Counted from the stretch's first letter, positions 53,072-62,340 are shown. The stretch is DNA of 64,000 nucleotides from Chlorobiaceae bacterium (GCA_013334485.1 JAAXXL010000004.1:1-64000); one strand, 5' to 3'. Made by a program: numbers and translations. Notes: generated by a model from the sequence alone, not told the origin.

Positions 53072-54100
53072 ATGTTTAAAGAAAAGATACTTCTTTTAAC
53101 CGGAGGAACAGGTTCTTTCGGTAATGCTGTGCTTCGTCGTTTTCTGGATTCAAATCTGAGCGAAATCCGCATTTTTAGTCGTGATGAGAAAAAGCAGGAT
53201 GACATGCGAAAGCGGTACAATAATCCGAAATTGAAGTTTTACATCGGGGATGTACGTGATTACCAGTCAGTTTTAAATGTTGTGCGCGGGGTTGATTTTA
53301 TATACCATGCAGCAGCATTGAAGCAGGTTCCTTCCTGCGAATTTCACCCCCTCGAAGCGGTGAAGACAAATGTGCTGGGTACAGAGAATGTGCTTGAAGC
53401 GGCTATTGTTTGCGGTGTTAAGAGAGTTGTTTGTTTAAGTACAGACAAGGCTGTTTATCCAATCAATGCTATGGGAATTTCCAAAGCGATGATGGAGAAG
53501 GTCATTGTAGCGAAGTCACGGACAAGCGCATCAACCGTAATTTCTGCTACCAGATATGGCAACGTGATGGCATCCCGGGGTTCGGTTATTCCTCTTTTTG
53601 TTGATCAGATTCGTGCGAACAGGCCATTGAGCATTACTGATCCGCATATGACCCGGTTTATGATGACACTTGATGATGCCGTTGACTTGGTGCTTTATGC
53701 TTTCGAGCATGGCAACCCTGGTGAGATATTTGTTCAAAAGGCTCCTGCTGCTACGATAGATACCCTTGTAAAGTCGCTGTGCGAATTGATGGCCGTTCCA
53801 AATCATGAAGTCAAAGTTATTGGGACACGTCATGGCGAAAAGTTATATGAATCTTTGCTCACTCGTGAAGAGATGGTTTGTGCCAGGGATTTGGGTGGGT
53901 ATTACTGTGTTCCTCCTGATCTTCGTGATTTGAATTATGACAAGTTTGTTGAGCAGGGAGAAATAAGGATTTCTGATGCAGTGGACTACAACTCTCACAA
54001 TACGACTCGATTGGATATTCCGGGGATGAAAGCGTTATTATTAAAACTCTCTTTTATGCAGGCTATCACACGGGGCGAATATGTCCAGCCTGATGCGTGA
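53072..54100 (+). CDS. fnlA: UDP-GlcNAc 4,6-dehydratase/5-epimerase, FnlA/CapE type
   Basis: First enzyme of UDP-N-acetyl-L-fucosamine synthesis: inverting 4,6-dehydration and epimerisation of UDP-GlcNAc. The Rossmann motif TGGTGSFGNAVLRRFL (about 9-24) is clear. The active-site YxxxK of most SDRs is MGISK here, the Met-containing form known from CapE/FnlA, and STDKAVYPINAM precedes it. TRYGNVMASRGSVIPLF is the family signature. This argues against PseB, which keeps Tyr. Confidence 0.9.
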   Translation: MFKEKILLLTGGTGSFGNAVLRRFLDSNLSEIRIFSRDEKKQDDMRKRYNNPKLKFYIGDVRDYQSVLNVVRGVDFIYHAAALKQVPSCEFHPLEAVKTNVLGTENVLEAAIVCGVKRVVCLSTDKAVYPINAMGISKAMMEKVIVAKSRTSASTVISATRYGNVMASRGSVIPLFVDQIRANRPLSITDPHMTRFMMTLDDAVDLVLYAFEHGNPGEIFVQKAPAATIDTLVKSLCELMAVPNHEVKVIGTRHGEKLYESLLTREEMVCARDLGGYYCVPPDLRDLNYDKFVEQGEIRISDAVDYNSHNTTRLDIPGMKALLLKLSFMQAITRGEYVQPDA

Positions 54101-54101
54101 T

Positions 54102-55214
54102 ATGCGCATACTGGTAACCGGATCAAAAGGTTTTATCGGAAAGAATCTGGTGTTGAGGTTTAAGGAGCTGAAATGCTTTGAGGTCATTGAATTCGTTCGG
54201 GCTGACTCTCTTGATCGGTTGCCTGAGTTGGTCTCACAAGCAGATGCAATTATTCATCTGGCGGGTGAAAATCGGCCAAAAAATGTGGATGATTTCGCGT
54301 TGGTGAATACTGAATTGACCAGAACCATTTGCAATGTTATCAGCTCTTTTGGCAGGGATGTTCCTTTGATTTATCTCTCCTCAACGCAAGCGGAGCTTGA
54401 TAATCTGTATGGCAAAAGTAAACGTGCTGGTGAAGTTGCTGTAGAACAGTATGTCGCAGAGACGGGCAATACGGCAGTGATCTACCGCTTGCCCGGAGTG
54501 TTTGGCAAGTGGTGCCGTCCCAATTACAACTCCGTCGTTGCGACCTTTTGTTACAACCTTGCCAATGACCTTCCTATCCAGATTAATGATCCCGGTGCCA
54601 AAATACGCTTGGTCTATGTAGATGATGTGATCAGTGAATTCATTAGTGCGTTGAGTAATATGGGTGGCGGCGTTTACTTTGGTGAAGTTCTCCCTGAGTA
54701 TTTTATCACGTTGGGTGATTTGGCTGAACAGATTAATGCGTTCAAGAATTGCCGAACTTCGCTCTTGTCCGAACGCGTCGGTACTGGATTGACGAGGGCA
54801 CTGTATGCCACGTATGTGAGCTACCTGCCAACAGGGAAGTTTGCTTACGACTTGACACGACATGGCGATGAGCGAGGTGTATTCGTTGAGATGCTCAAAA
54901 CAGCGGATTCAGGTCAATTTTCATATTTTACCGCACATCCGGGTGTTACCCGTGGAGGTCATTATCACCATACAAAGAGCGAGAAGTTTCTTGTCATCAA
55001 GGGCGATGCTCGTTTTTGTTTTCGTCATCTATCAACCAATGAGTCATATGAGATTTTCACCTCGGGCGACAAGCCTCAGGTTGTAGAAACAGTTCCAGGG
55101 TGGGCTCATGATATTACGAATGTTGGTAGTGAGGAAATGGTTGTGATGCTTTGGGCTAATGAAATATTTGATCGAGATCGACCTGATACTATTGCAAGCA
55201 AGGTTTTGATATGA
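54102..55214 (+). CDS. fnlB: UDP-FucNAc pathway reductase with C-terminal cupin, FnlB type
   Basis: SDR plus cupin fusion: [16 protein letters not shown] (Rossmann), [18 protein letters not shown] (Ser and YGKSK active-site region), then from about residue 250 a cupin domain with [16 protein letters not shown]. It matches WbjC/FnlB, which acts between FnlA and FnlC. The frame has ATGs at 54081, 54093 and 54102; the last lies just after the fnlA stop and places the Rossmann motif at the N-terminus. It ends in an ATGA overlap with fnlC. Confidence 0.88.
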   Translation: MRILVTGSKGFIGKNLVLRFKELKCFEVIEFVRADSLDRLPELVSQADAIIHLAGENRPKNVDDFALVNTELTRTICNVISSFGRDVPLIYLSSTQAELDNLYGKSKRAGEVAVEQYVAETGNTAVIYRLPGVFGKWCRPNYNSVVATFCYNLANDLPIQINDPGAKIRLVYVDDVISEFISALSNMGGGVYFGEVLPEYFITLGDLAEQINAFKNCRTSLLSERVGTGLTRALYATYVSYLPTGKFAYDLTRHGDERGVFVEMLKTADSGQFSYFTAHPGVTRGGHYHHTKSEKFLVIKGDARFCFRHLSTNESYEIFTSGDKPQVVETVPGWAHDITNVGSEEMVVMLWANEIFDRDRPDTIASKVLI

Positions 55215-56341
55215 AAAAATTAAAGGTATTGACCGTGGTGGGAACCCGGCCTGAAATTATTCGACTTTCTCGCGTATTGGCCAGGCTTGACGAGCATTGT
55301 GAGCATGTTCTGGTGCACACCGGCCAGAACTATGATTACGAACTTAACCAGATTTTTTTTGAGGATCTTGGTATTCGCAAACCAGATCATTTTTTGAATG
55401 CGGCTGGAGCAAGTGGCGCAGAGACAATCGGCAAGGTTATTATTGCTGTTGATGGCGTGCTGGCAGCAGAAAAGCCGGATGCGATGCTGGTACTCGGAGA
55501 CACGAATAGCTGTATGTCGGTTTTGCCTGCCAAGCGGCGCAAGATTCCGACTTTTCATATGGAAGCAGGAAATCGCTGCTTCGATATGCGTGTTCCGGAG
55601 GAGATTAACCGGCGCGTTGTTGATCATACGGCTGATATCAATTTGACCTATAGTTCAATTGCTCGGGAATACCTGCTGCGTGAGGGCTTATCGCCAGATA
55701 TGGTGATCAAAACCGGCAGCCCGATGAATGAGGTACTGTGTCACTATCGCACAAGAATTGATGCTTCTGATGTGTTGATGCGTCTTGGTCTGGAAACGGA
55801 GCAATTCTTTGTTGTCAGTGCCCACAGAGAAGAAAACATCGACTCGGAAAATAACTTTGAGAAGTTGGTGAATGTTCTGAATGGTATCGCTGAGAGCTAT
55901 AATCTGCCTGTTATCGTTTCAACACACCCAAGAACCCGGAATCGAGTTGATGCGGCAGGTGTCAAGTTCGATAAAAACGTACGGCTTCTCAAGCCTTTGG
56001 GGTTTACCGACTACAACAAACTCCAGCTCACATCCAGGGCGGTACTCTCCGATAGCGGCACAATCAATGAAGAGTCATCCATTCTCAATTTTCCTGCACT
56101 GAATCTTCGGGAAGCCCATGAGCGTCCGGAAGGCATGGAGGAGGCTGCTGTGATGATGGTAGGCCTTGAGGCTGAGCGAGTTATGCAGGCCCTGGCTATA
56201 CTCGAAAGTCAACCCAGAGGGGAGAATCGTATGTTACGTCAAGTGGGTGACTACAGCATGCCGAATGTTTCGGACAAGGTGGTTCGTCTTATTCACAGCT
56301 ATACCGATTACGTTAATCGGGTTGTGTGGAAGAAGTACTGA
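55211..56341 (+). CDS. fnlC: UDP-N-acetyl sugar 2-epimerase, FnlC/WbjD type
   Basis: Last step to UDP-L-FucNAc: C2 epimerisation. Non-hydrolysing 2-epimerase fold with [55 protein letters not shown] and the C-terminal [19 protein letters not shown]. The length of 376 is normal. It is coupled to fnlB and followed two bases later by a glycosyltransferase gene, as in E. coli O26-type loci. Confidence 0.92.
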   Translation: MKKLKVLTVVGTRPEIIRLSRVLARLDEHCEHVLVHTGQNYDYELNQIFFEDLGIRKPDHFLNAAGASGAETIGKVIIAVDGVLAAEKPDAMLVLGDTNSCMSVLPAKRRKIPTFHMEAGNRCFDMRVPEEINRRVVDHTADINLTYSSIAREYLLREGLSPDMVIKTGSPMNEVLCHYRTRIDASDVLMRLGLETEQFFVVSAHREENIDSENNFEKLVNVLNGIAESYNLPVIVSTHPRTRNRVDAAGVKFDKNVRLLKPLGFTDYNKLQLTSRAVLSDSGTINEESSILNFPALNLREAHERPEGMEEAAVMMVGLEAERVMQALAILESQPRGENRMLRQVGDYSMPNVSDKVVRLIHSYTDYVNRVVWKKY

Positions 56342-56342
56342 G

Positions 56343-57533
56343 ATGCGTATTGCTTTGATCGCGGATGTGTATCCTCCTCTCCGGTCGTCCGGCGCGGTTC
56401 AGTTAAGGGATTTATCATTTGAATTCGTAAGGCAGGGACATAGCGTTACGGTGATGGTATCTTCACCGGAATTGACTGTGCCCTGGCAAATTGACGATTG
56501 GGACGGAGTGAAGATTGTGCGCATGAAAACTCCCAGGACAAAAGATATCGACTACGTTCGCCGGACGATTGGCGAGTTTTTGATGCCGTTTTCGATGCTG
56601 CGCAACTTGCGAAAGAGCCCGTTAGGGAATGAGAAATGGGATGGTATTGTCTGGTACGCGCCTACAATTTTTTTGGGTCCCATTGCAAAATCACTGAAGC
56701 AGTCAAGCAGTTGCCGGAGCTATCTTATTATTCGTGACATTTTTCCGGAGTGGGCAGTTGATATGGGGCTCATGAGTAAAGGGTTGCCTTATCGTTTTTT
56801 CAAAACAATTGCAAACTATCAATACTCTGTAGCTGACGTTATCGGAGTTCAAAGCTTTGGGAATCTGGCATACTTCAAGGAGTGGGAAGCCAAGCATGAA
56901 CGTCGTTCAGAAGTTCTGCAAAATTGGCTCGCTGACGCTCCCGATGAAGGTTGCAGTATTACCGTTCGGAATACTTCTTTGTCCGGAAGGCATATTTTTG
57001 TCTATGCCGGCAATATGGGTGTTGCTCAAGGTATGGGTATTTTGCTTGATTTGGCAGAGAAATTAAAGGGCAGAAAAGATATCGGCTTTTTGTTTGTAGG
57101 CAGAGGGCGCGACGCACAACTTTTGCTTGATGATGCCAAAGCTCGAAAGCTGGATAATGTTTTATTTCATGAGGAGATTGATCCATCAGAAATTCCCGGA
57201 TTGTACGCTCAATGCCATATAGGTTTGGTTGCATTGGATCCCCGTCACAAAACACACAACATTCCAGGGAAATTTCTTACTTACATGCAGAGTGGTTTAC
57301 CTGTGCTGGCAGCTATCAATCCCGGAAATGATCTCGAAAACCTTATTAACAGTGAACGGGTCGGGCGGGTTTGCTCGGACTCATCCGTAGATACATTTTT
57401 GCATTTAGCCGAGCAATTGGTGAATGCTCTCGCAACAGATATTGAAATGTCTGCTCGGTGTAAAGCCCTTTCCTCAAAACTGTTTTCACCGGCGGTTGCT
57501 GTCAAGCAGATTATTGCCGCACTGAGAGGGTGA
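56343..57533 (+). CDS. family 4 glycosyltransferase, WbuB-like (putative L-FucNAc transferase)
   Basis: GT-B transferase, 396 residues from the ATG at 56343 (the open frame continues upstream into fnlC). IALIADVYPPLRSSGAVQLRDLSFEF is the classical GT4 N-terminus. HIFVYAGNMGVAQGMGILLDLAE begins the donor domain near residue 220, and VALDPRHKTHNIPGKFLTYMQSGLPVLA is the nucleotide-sugar site. The location directly after fnlABC matches wbuB, which transfers FucNAc, so that activity is likely. Confidence 0.87.
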   Translation: MRIALIADVYPPLRSSGAVQLRDLSFEFVRQGHSVTVMVSSPELTVPWQIDDWDGVKIVRMKTPRTKDIDYVRRTIGEFLMPFSMLRNLRKSPLGNEKWDGIVWYAPTIFLGPIAKSLKQSSSCRSYLIIRDIFPEWAVDMGLMSKGLPYRFFKTIANYQYSVADVIGVQSFGNLAYFKEWEAKHERRSEVLQNWLADAPDEGCSITVRNTSLSGRHIFVYAGNMGVAQGMGILLDLAEKLKGRKDIGFLFVGRGRDAQLLLDDAKARKLDNVLFHEEIDPSEIPGLYAQCHIGLVALDPRHKTHNIPGKFLTYMQSGLPVLAAINPGNDLENLINSERVGRVCSDSSVDTFLHLAEQLVNALATDIEMSARCKALSSKLFSPAVAVKQIIAALRG

Positions 57534-57537
57534 GGAA

Positions 57538-57600
57538 AGTGCTGAGCGATGAGTAGATGAAGACAGTTATCCACGAATTACACGAATTTACGCTAAGATA
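57538..57600. repeat. family A and B repeat units
   Basis: GTGCTGAGCGATGAGTA (57539-57555) is a family A unit, and TCCACGAATTACACGAATTT (about 57571-57590) is a family B unit in opposite sense to those before wzz. Confidence 0.7.
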
Positions 57601-57687
57601 AAAGATTTCGTGTTGAGCTCCGTAGGATCGGGCGTATTGCTCATACCTTTGTCTTGTGGATAAAACCTTATACCTTTTGCTACTGTA

Positions 57688-58968
57688 ATGATACCTCTCA
57701 GAATTGCCGTTATCGGCCTTGGTTATGTAGGCTTGCCTCTCGCTGTTGAATTTTCGAAAAAGTATCCTGTTGTCGGTTTTGACATCAAACAGGATCGAGT
57801 TGATGAACTGCGTTCAGGTAATGATGCAACGCTTGAGATAACGAGCGATCACCTCAAGAGTGTCCTCTGTACAAACAATGGTGTTGGACTTATTATTACG
57901 TCATGCCCGAATGATCTTGCAGCGGCGAACATCTATATTGTTACTGTTCCGACTCCAACGGATAAAAATAATCGTCCAGTTTTGACACCTCTGGTTAAAG
58001 CAAGCGAGACTATTGGCAGAGTGCTTAAGAAGGGTGATATCGTTATCTATGAATCCACCGTGTATCCCGGAGCTACGGAAGAGGATTGTGTTCCTGTTCT
58101 TGAACGGGTTTCCGGCCTCGCCTTTAACCGCGACTTTTTTGCCGGTTACTCTCCAGAGCGGATCAATCCCGGTGACAAGGAGCATACGGTTACGAAAATC
58201 AAAAAAGTAACATCCGGTTCTACTCCCGAAACCGCTCAAAAAGTGGATGATCTTTACCGCTCAATCATCACTGCCGGTACCCATTGTGCTTCATCCATCA
58301 AAGTTGCTGAAGCAGCCAAAGTGATTGAAAACTCACAGCGCGATATCAATATTGCCTTTGTCAATGAACTCGCCATGATTTTCAACCGCATGGGCATTGA
58401 TACACTGGAGGTGCTTGCTGCAGCGGGTACGAAATGGAACTTTCTGCCCTTTCGACCGGGTCTTGTTGGTGGTCACTGCATTGGTGTTGACCCTTACTAC
58501 CTTGCGCAGAAGGCTCAGGAGTATGGTTATCATCCCGAAATCATTCTTGCAGGAAGAAGGCTTAATGACAATATGGGCAAATATGTTGCATCTGAAGTTG
58601 TAAAGCTTATGATTGCAAGGGATCATAAGATAAAGGGTGCAAAAGTCCTTGTTCTCGGTATAACCTTCAAAGAGAATTGTCCTGACATCCGAAACACCAA
58701 GGTGGTGAATATTGTCCATGAACTCCAGCAGTACGGCATAGAAGTCGATATCTATGACCCCTGGGCTAACCCTGAAGAGGTTGTGCATGAGTACCAGCTT
58801 GAGTCTCTCAACGGATTAAACGGCAAACGCTATGAGGCTGTTATTCTCGCTGTAGCCCACGATCAATTCAAATCATTGGATATTGCTGCTCTTGCTTCCA
58901 ATGAGAGTTGTGTGGTTTATGATATTAAGGGGGTGTTGCCACGGGAAGCGGTTGACGGCAGGCTGTGA
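57688..58968 (+). CDS. UDP-N-acetylhexosamine 6-dehydrogenase (TviB/WbpA/WbpO type)
   Basis: NAD-dependent four-electron oxidase forming a UDP-HexNAc uronic acid. The Rossmann motif [18 protein letters not shown] (6-23), [12 protein letters not shown] (86-97) and [18 protein letters not shown] are present. The catalytic Cys264 lies in [17 protein letters not shown]. The C-terminal UDP-binding domain begins near 305 ([20 protein letters not shown]). The 426-residue length and motifs fit the TviB/WbpO group (UDP-GlcNAc or UDP-GalNAc) rather than UDP-glucose dehydrogenase. It may feed the AsnB-like amidotransferase. Confidence 0.9.
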   Translation: MIPLRIAVIGLGYVGLPLAVEFSKKYPVVGFDIKQDRVDELRSGNDATLEITSDHLKSVLCTNNGVGLIITSCPNDLAAANIYIVTVPTPTDKNNRPVLTPLVKASETIGRVLKKGDIVIYESTVYPGATEEDCVPVLERVSGLAFNRDFFAGYSPERINPGDKEHTVTKIKKVTSGSTPETAQKVDDLYRSIITAGTHCASSIKVAEAAKVIENSQRDINIAFVNELAMIFNRMGIDTLEVLAAAGTKWNFLPFRPGLVGGHCIGVDPYYLAQKAQEYGYHPEIILAGRRLNDNMGKYVASEVVKLMIARDHKIKGAKVLVLGITFKENCPDIRNTKVVNIVHELQQYGIEVDIYDPWANPEEVVHEYQLESLNGLNGKRYEAVILAVAHDQFKSLDIAALASNESCVVYDIKGVLPREAVDGRL

Positions 58969-58976
58969 AGAAGAAA

Positions 58977-59120
58977 AGTGCTGAGTGGGGAGTTCTGAGT
59001 TCTGAGTAGAAGATTTTTAACCACGAAACACACGAAATTGCACGAAAAGAAGAGATATTGGATGTAGGGGCGTATTGCACCCGCCCTTTTTGGTATCCAC
59101 GAATTACACGAAATAACACT
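58977..59120. repeat. families A and B repeats
   Basis: Family A units (GTGCTGAGTG, GAGTTCTGAGTTCTGAG, 58979-59007), then family B units (CCACGAAACACACGAAATTG and CACGAATTACACGAAATAAC). The second ends five bases before the rfbA remnant and matches the leader of intact rfbA. Confidence 0.75.
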
Positions 59121-59124
59121 AAGT

Positions 59125-59259
59125 ATGAAGGGAATCATTCTTGCAGGGGGTTCGGGTACGAGATTGTATCCGGTAACAAAAGGGTTATCCAAGCAGCTTT
59201 TGCCGATTTATGACAAGCCGATGATCTATTTTGCGCTGACTAGCAAGGGACGTAGGTGA
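59125..59259 (+). pseudogene. 5' remnant of rfbA
   Basis: 44 codons from ATG at 59125 to TGA at 59257. The first 39 residues match the N-terminus of intact RfbA at 62359 with about three changes, including the [20 protein letters not shown] motif. Similarity stops at CTGAC (59240), after which the 26-base element also found at 9937 begins. It retains the nucleotide-binding loop but nothing else, so it is non-functional. The DNA is only about 85% identical by eye, so the duplication is old or between diverged copies. Confidence 0.88.
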
Positions 59260-59271
59260 TTAATAATACTT
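59246..59271 (+). repeat. 26-base element at the rfbA breakpoint
   Basis: AGGGACGTAGGTGATT followed by AATAATACTT; 23 of 26 bases match the minus strand of 9937-9962. It starts at the exact point where rfbA homology ends and lies just before the transposase, so it may mark an element end. Confidence 0.65.
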
Positions 59272-59279
59272 GTAAAGAA

Positions 59280-59340
59280 AAGTGCTGAGTGCGGAGAAGA
59301 TTGTTGGGCCACGAAATGCACGAAATAGCACGAATTGTAC
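59280..59340. repeat. family A and B units before the transposase
   Basis: AGTGCTGAGTGCGGAG (family A) is followed by CCACGAAATGCACGAAATAG and CACGAATTGTACGAATG (family B). The open frame of the transposase runs back through these repeats, but the repeat-derived part is not expected to be translated. Confidence 0.7.
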
Positions 59341-59389
59341 GAATGTGAACGAAGAAAAAAAGTGTTGGGTGAATGTTAATGGATTTGTG

Positions 59390-60367
59390 ATGCCGAGAGG
59401 AGCGAGACTGGATGCGCCGGGGGCGCTGCATCATGTTATGGTGCGGGGGATTGAACGGGATCTTCTGTTTTTAGATGATGAGGATCGTGAGGATTTTGTA
59501 GAGAGAATGGGGCGTTTAGCGGTTGATACCGGTACTGCACTCTTTGCATGGTCACTCATGAGCAATCATGTTCATCTTCTACTGCGCAGCGGTGAGCCGG
59601 GGATGGCGGTGTTTATGCGCAGGCTGCTTACCGGCTATGCTACACGCTTCAATCGCCGTCACAAACGGTATGGCCATCTGTTTCAGAATAGATACAAATC
59701 GATTCTCTGTGAGGAAGAGCCATATTTCCTCCGGCTGGTCAGCTATATTCACCTCAACCCATTACGTGCCGGGCTTGTGCACTCGCTTGAAGATCTCGAT
59801 GGTTATCGGTGGAGTGGACACGGGATGCTGATGCAGCAGTGCTGTAATAGGTGGCAGGATTGTGATACTGTTTTGAAGTTGTTCAGCCGAAAAGTGCGAG
59901 AGGGAGTGGGAGCATACAGGCTATTTATTGAGACTGAAAGCTGCAAGGGACGACAGCCTGAACTCACGGGCGGTGGGCTTGTTCGTTCGGCAGGTGGGTG
60001 GTCGGAGGTGAAGTCTCTGAGAAAGAGGGGCGAGCAGCAGTTCAGTGATGAGCGGATTCTTGGCAGCGGTGAGTTTGTCAAGGAGGTGCTGAGTCAGGTC
60101 GAAGAGTCGGTTAAATGCCTTGTGCCATCTGTTGCGACCCTGCCGAATGCCATTGAAGAGCTTCTTCAATGTTGTGAAGCTTCGGGTGTAGCTGTTAGTG
60201 AGCTTCAGCGTGGCAGCAGGCAGCGAGAGATATCGAAAATTCGTCGTGATCTTGCGGTGCGGTTTGTGCAGTATTACCGGATGTCGCATGCCGAGTGTGC
60301 CCGTCAGCTCGGGGTTTCGACTTCGGCGGTTAGCAGGATTTTGGCTCGAAGAGGAAGAAAGAGTTGA
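59390..60367 (+). CDS. REP-associated tyrosine transposase (IS200/Y1 type) with C-terminal HTH
   Basis: Single-strand tyrosine (HUH) transposase of the TnpA-REP type. PRGARLDAPGALHHVMVRG is the family N-terminus, the HUH pair is SNHVHLLL (near residue 56), and the catalytic-Tyr helix is RYGHLFQNRYKSI. A long C-terminal extension ends in a DnaA/sigma-like helix-turn-helix (MSHAECARQLGVSTSAVSRIL). The protein is about 325 residues from the ATG at 59390; upstream in-frame codons lie in repeats. No terminal hairpins of IS200 type were found by eye, and the many dispersed repeats around it are candidates for its substrates. Confidence 0.87.
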   Translation: MPRGARLDAPGALHHVMVRGIERDLLFLDDEDREDFVERMGRLAVDTGTALFAWSLMSNHVHLLLRSGEPGMAVFMRRLLTGYATRFNRRHKRYGHLFQNRYKSILCEEEPYFLRLVSYIHLNPLRAGLVHSLEDLDGYRWSGHGMLMQQCCNRWQDCDTVLKLFSRKVREGVGAYRLFIETESCKGRQPELTGGGLVRSAGGWSEVKSLRKRGEQQFSDERILGSGEFVKEVLSQVEESVKCLVPSVATLPNAIEELLQCCEASGVAVSELQRGSRQREISKIRRDLAVRFVQYYRMSHAECARQLGVSTSAVSRILARRGRKS

Positions 60368-60425
60368 GTGCTGAGGGGAAGAGGAAGATTATTGGCAACG
60401 AAAGGCATGAAATTGCACGAAAGGT
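60366..60425. repeat. degenerate family A and B units
   Basis: GAGTGCTGAGGGGAAGAGG followed by CAACGAAAGGCATGAAATTG and CACGAAAGG. They occupy the gap to the toxin gene on the opposite strand. Confidence 0.55.
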
Positions 60426-60433
60426 GAGGGCGG

Positions 60434-60715
60434 CTACTTGTCGCCGTAATGACCTTTTATGGAGATTACATAGACCAGAACTACAGAGTTGTCGATGCGA
60501 TATATAATCCGATCTTTTTTGTTCAGCCTTCTGGACCAATACCCCGATTGATCACCGCTCAGGCGCTCTGGTTTGCCAGTTCCGGTGGTTGGGTGCTCAG
60601 ACAACTCAAGGAATAACTTGTCTACTTTCCTTATAAGTGCCGTATCGTTAAGCTTTTGAAGGGCCAGCAACTCCTTTTTGGATAAAGGCGAAAGCGCTAC
60701 TGTATACTTTCCCAT
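60434..60715 (-). CDS. yoeB: YoeB/Txe-type toxin
   Basis: Ribosome-dependent mRNA interferase of the RelE superfamily. The C-terminal block GTGKPERLSGDQSGYWSRRLN and RIIYRI followed by KGHYGDK carries the catalytic-region Glu, Arg, His and Tyr seen in YoeB. At 93 residues it has normal length. It follows its antitoxin with a 19-base overlap on the minus strand, the usual co-translated arrangement. Its toxic site appears intact. Confidence 0.85.
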   Translation of the reverse strand: MGKYTVALSPLSKKELLALQKLNDTALIRKVDKLFLELSEHPTTGTGKPERLSGDQSGYWSRRLNKKDRIIYRIDNSVVLVYVISIKGHYGDK

Positions 60716-60981
60716 ATGTTCGCCGGGTTCTTGATCACCGTATGTCTACCTTCAGAAAAATCACCTTCGGCCTCTTTGATGATTTGCTGCAGTTCCTGCT
60801 GCTCAAAAGAGTTGTCACTTGTGTCGGTTCTCTTGGGACGATGACCATTTGTTTGCTTGGGGGTTAACATAAAAACCCCCTTGTTCCTGTGGCGTACGAG
60901 TACCTGTTCCTTTTTCTGCATTGCGATATCAAGGTACTTGCCAATGTTTTTACGCAGTTCTGTGCTGGTAATCTCTATCAT
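60697..60981 (-). CDS. yefM: YefM/Phd-type antitoxin
   Basis: DNA-binding antitoxin of the Phd/YefM fold. The N-terminus ITSTELRKNIGKYLDIAMQKKEQVLVRHRN forms the dimeric DNA-binding domain. The C-terminal half (from about residue 45, Gln/Glu-rich) is the toxin-binding tail and is longer than that of E. coli YefM. As the upstream gene it autoregulates the pair. Confidence 0.8.
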   Translation of the reverse strand: MIEITSTELRKNIGKYLDIAMQKKEQVLVRHRNKGVFMLTPKQTNGHRPKRTDTSDNSFEQQELQQIIKEAEGDFSEGRHTVIKNPANIWESIQ

Positions 60982-61537
60982 GGTTCAACAGTTCATGGTT
61001 ATTTTCCAAGTTACTAAATGAACAGGGATTTTTTAGAAATAGTTCGGAGGAGAAAGAAAGTGCTGAGTAATGAGTGCTGAGTAATGAGTGCTGAGTAATG
61101 AGTGCTGAGTGCTGAGTGCTGAGTGGTGAGGGATGTGCTAAAAAGTTGTCATCCCGAACTGAAAGGGATCTGAGTAAAGGATAAAGAGATCTCTCTCTGC
61201 GTTCGAGATGACAGATGGCAAGGTAAGTGCGGGGGCTGAGCAAAGAGAAGATGAAGAGAGTGGACTGAGTGGACGAGGGATGAGGGGAAGATTGGCTCAG
61301 ATCCTTTATACTTGCTGTTTTACGCTTTGTTGTGTATTCTTGATCGATTGTTTCCTCTCTTTCTGATTATCGATTTGACCATATAAACTTTTGCATTTTA
61401 CTGAACTTCAAAAAGTGGTCGTCCACGAAATTACACGAAAAGAAGAGATTTTGGATTACGTAAAGGGAGAAATATTTGGTGAAAAATAGTTATTATGGTA
61501 AGATATTCTTACTCCATTACTATTCGAAAGGAATGCC
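60982..61537. other. repeat-rich gap between toxin-antitoxin pairs
   Basis: About 556 bases without a gene. It holds a long family A array (61059-61131), a family C unit (TTGTCATCCCGAACTG at about 61146, ending CGAGATGACA near 61213) and one family B unit (CACGAAATTACACGAAAAG at about 61424). The part just before 61538 has AAAGGA as ribosome site for the AbrB-type antitoxin. No tRNA or other RNA gene was recognised. Confidence 0.65.
61059..61131. repeat. family A tandem array
   Basis: Six to seven tandem GTGCTGAGT units. Three are spaced by AATGA so the period alternates between 7 and 14 bases, and they end in GTGGTGAGGG. This is the longest family A array in the window. It lacks spacers of CRISPR type. 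Confidence 0.8.
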
Positions 61538-61765
61538 ATGTTAGCTAAAATCACCAGCAAGAATCAGTTGACTTTGCCAAAATCTATTGTAACCGCTATT
61601 CCTAAAACAGATTACTTTGAAGTTGAGGTTGAGAATGGCCGCATTATGCTTACGCCTGTGCGTATTCAGCAGGCAGATGCAGTGCGAGCCAAATTGGAGG
61701 CTTTGGGCATTGATGACCAGGACGTTCTGGATGCGGTAGAGTGGGGAAGAAAAAGTCAGGCTTGA
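61538..61765 (+). CDS. AbrB/SpoVT-type antitoxin
   Basis: Short swapped-hairpin DNA-binding protein of 75 residues: AKITSKNQLTLPKSIVTAI is the AbrB-fold N-terminus, followed by the FEVEVENGRIMLTPV strand pair. The C-terminal tail binds its toxin. It lies 30 bases before a PIN-domain gene, the usual antitoxin-toxin order. Confidence 0.85.
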   Translation: MLAKITSKNQLTLPKSIVTAIPKTDYFEVEVENGRIMLTPVRIQQADAVRAKLEALGIDDQDVLDAVEWGRKSQA

Positions 61766-61795
61766 CCATTAAACCGCTCACGATAATTTATAACG

Positions 61796-62206
61796 ATGCC
61801 CTATCGCGTAGTGCTTGATACGAATTGTATTATTTCCGGGTTGATATTTTCACACCGGAAGATGGCATGGTTGCGTCATAGTTGGCAGTCGGGGTCTATT
61901 ATTCCGTTAGTTTGCAAGGAAACGGCCAGTGAACTGTTGCGGGTGTTGGCCTATCCTAAATTCAAGCTAACGAATAGTGAGCGATTGTTATTGCTGGCAG
62001 ATTTTCTGCCTTACGCTGAAACTATCACTGTGCTTGATGTTCCCCTTGACTTGCCTGTAATTAGAGATAAAGCCGATCAAATATTTATAACGTTGGCCGT
62101 AGTTGGCCAGGCTGATGCTTTAGTTACTGGCGATAACGACCTGCTTGTTATCAAGGATAGCTTTAAAACTCTGCCAATTATGTCGCTCAGCGAATTTGAG
62201 GAATAG
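61796..62206 (+). CDS. PIN-domain ribonuclease toxin
   Basis: PIN nuclease of 136 residues. VVLDTNCIISGLIF gives the first catalytic Asp (near residue 8), ETASELLRVL supplies the Glu near 42, RDKADQIFI gives Asp near 89-92, and ALVTGDNDLL a further Asp near 107-110. Together these form the acidic metal-binding site. It forms a type II pair with the preceding AbrB-type protein. Confidence 0.85.
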   Translation: MPYRVVLDTNCIISGLIFSHRKMAWLRHSWQSGSIIPLVCKETASELLRVLAYPKFKLTNSERLLLLADFLPYAETITVLDVPLDLPVIRDKADQIFITLAVVGQADALVTGDNDLLVIKDSFKTLPIMSLSEFEE

Positions 62207-62227
62207 CTAAAAAGATGAGGGGAAAGA

Positions 62228-62340
62228 AAGTGCTGAGTAAAGAGTGCTGAGCGGAAGAGAAGATTTTTGGGCCACGAAAGGTGCGAAATAGCACGAAAAG
62301 AAGAGAAGAGGGTTGTCCACGAATTATACGAATTATCATG
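62228..62340. repeat. family A and B units before rfbA
   Basis: GTGCTGAGTAAAGAGTGCTG (family A) is followed by GCCACGAAAGGTGCGAAATA and CCACGAATTATACGAATTAT (family B). The same A-then-B order precedes the rfbA remnant at 59125 and reappears after rfbC. Confidence 0.7.

Noticed and set aside
53072-54100. pseB, the missing pseudaminic gene
   Set aside because: The active site has Met in place of Tyr (MGISK), as in FnlA/CapE, and fnlB and fnlC follow directly.
59125-59259. A functional short thymidylyltransferase
   Set aside because: Only the first 39 residues match RfbA; the metal site and sugar-binding domain are gone.
61059-61131. Possible CRISPR array from the tandem GTGCTGAGT units
   Set aside because: Units are 7-14 bases with no unique spacers and no cas genes; the same units are scattered singly over the window.
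60950-61243. 97-codon minus-strand frame over the repeat array
   Set aside because: Most of it is translation of family A repeats ([13 protein letters not shown] pattern) and it overlaps the yefM start; it is a by-product of the repeats.
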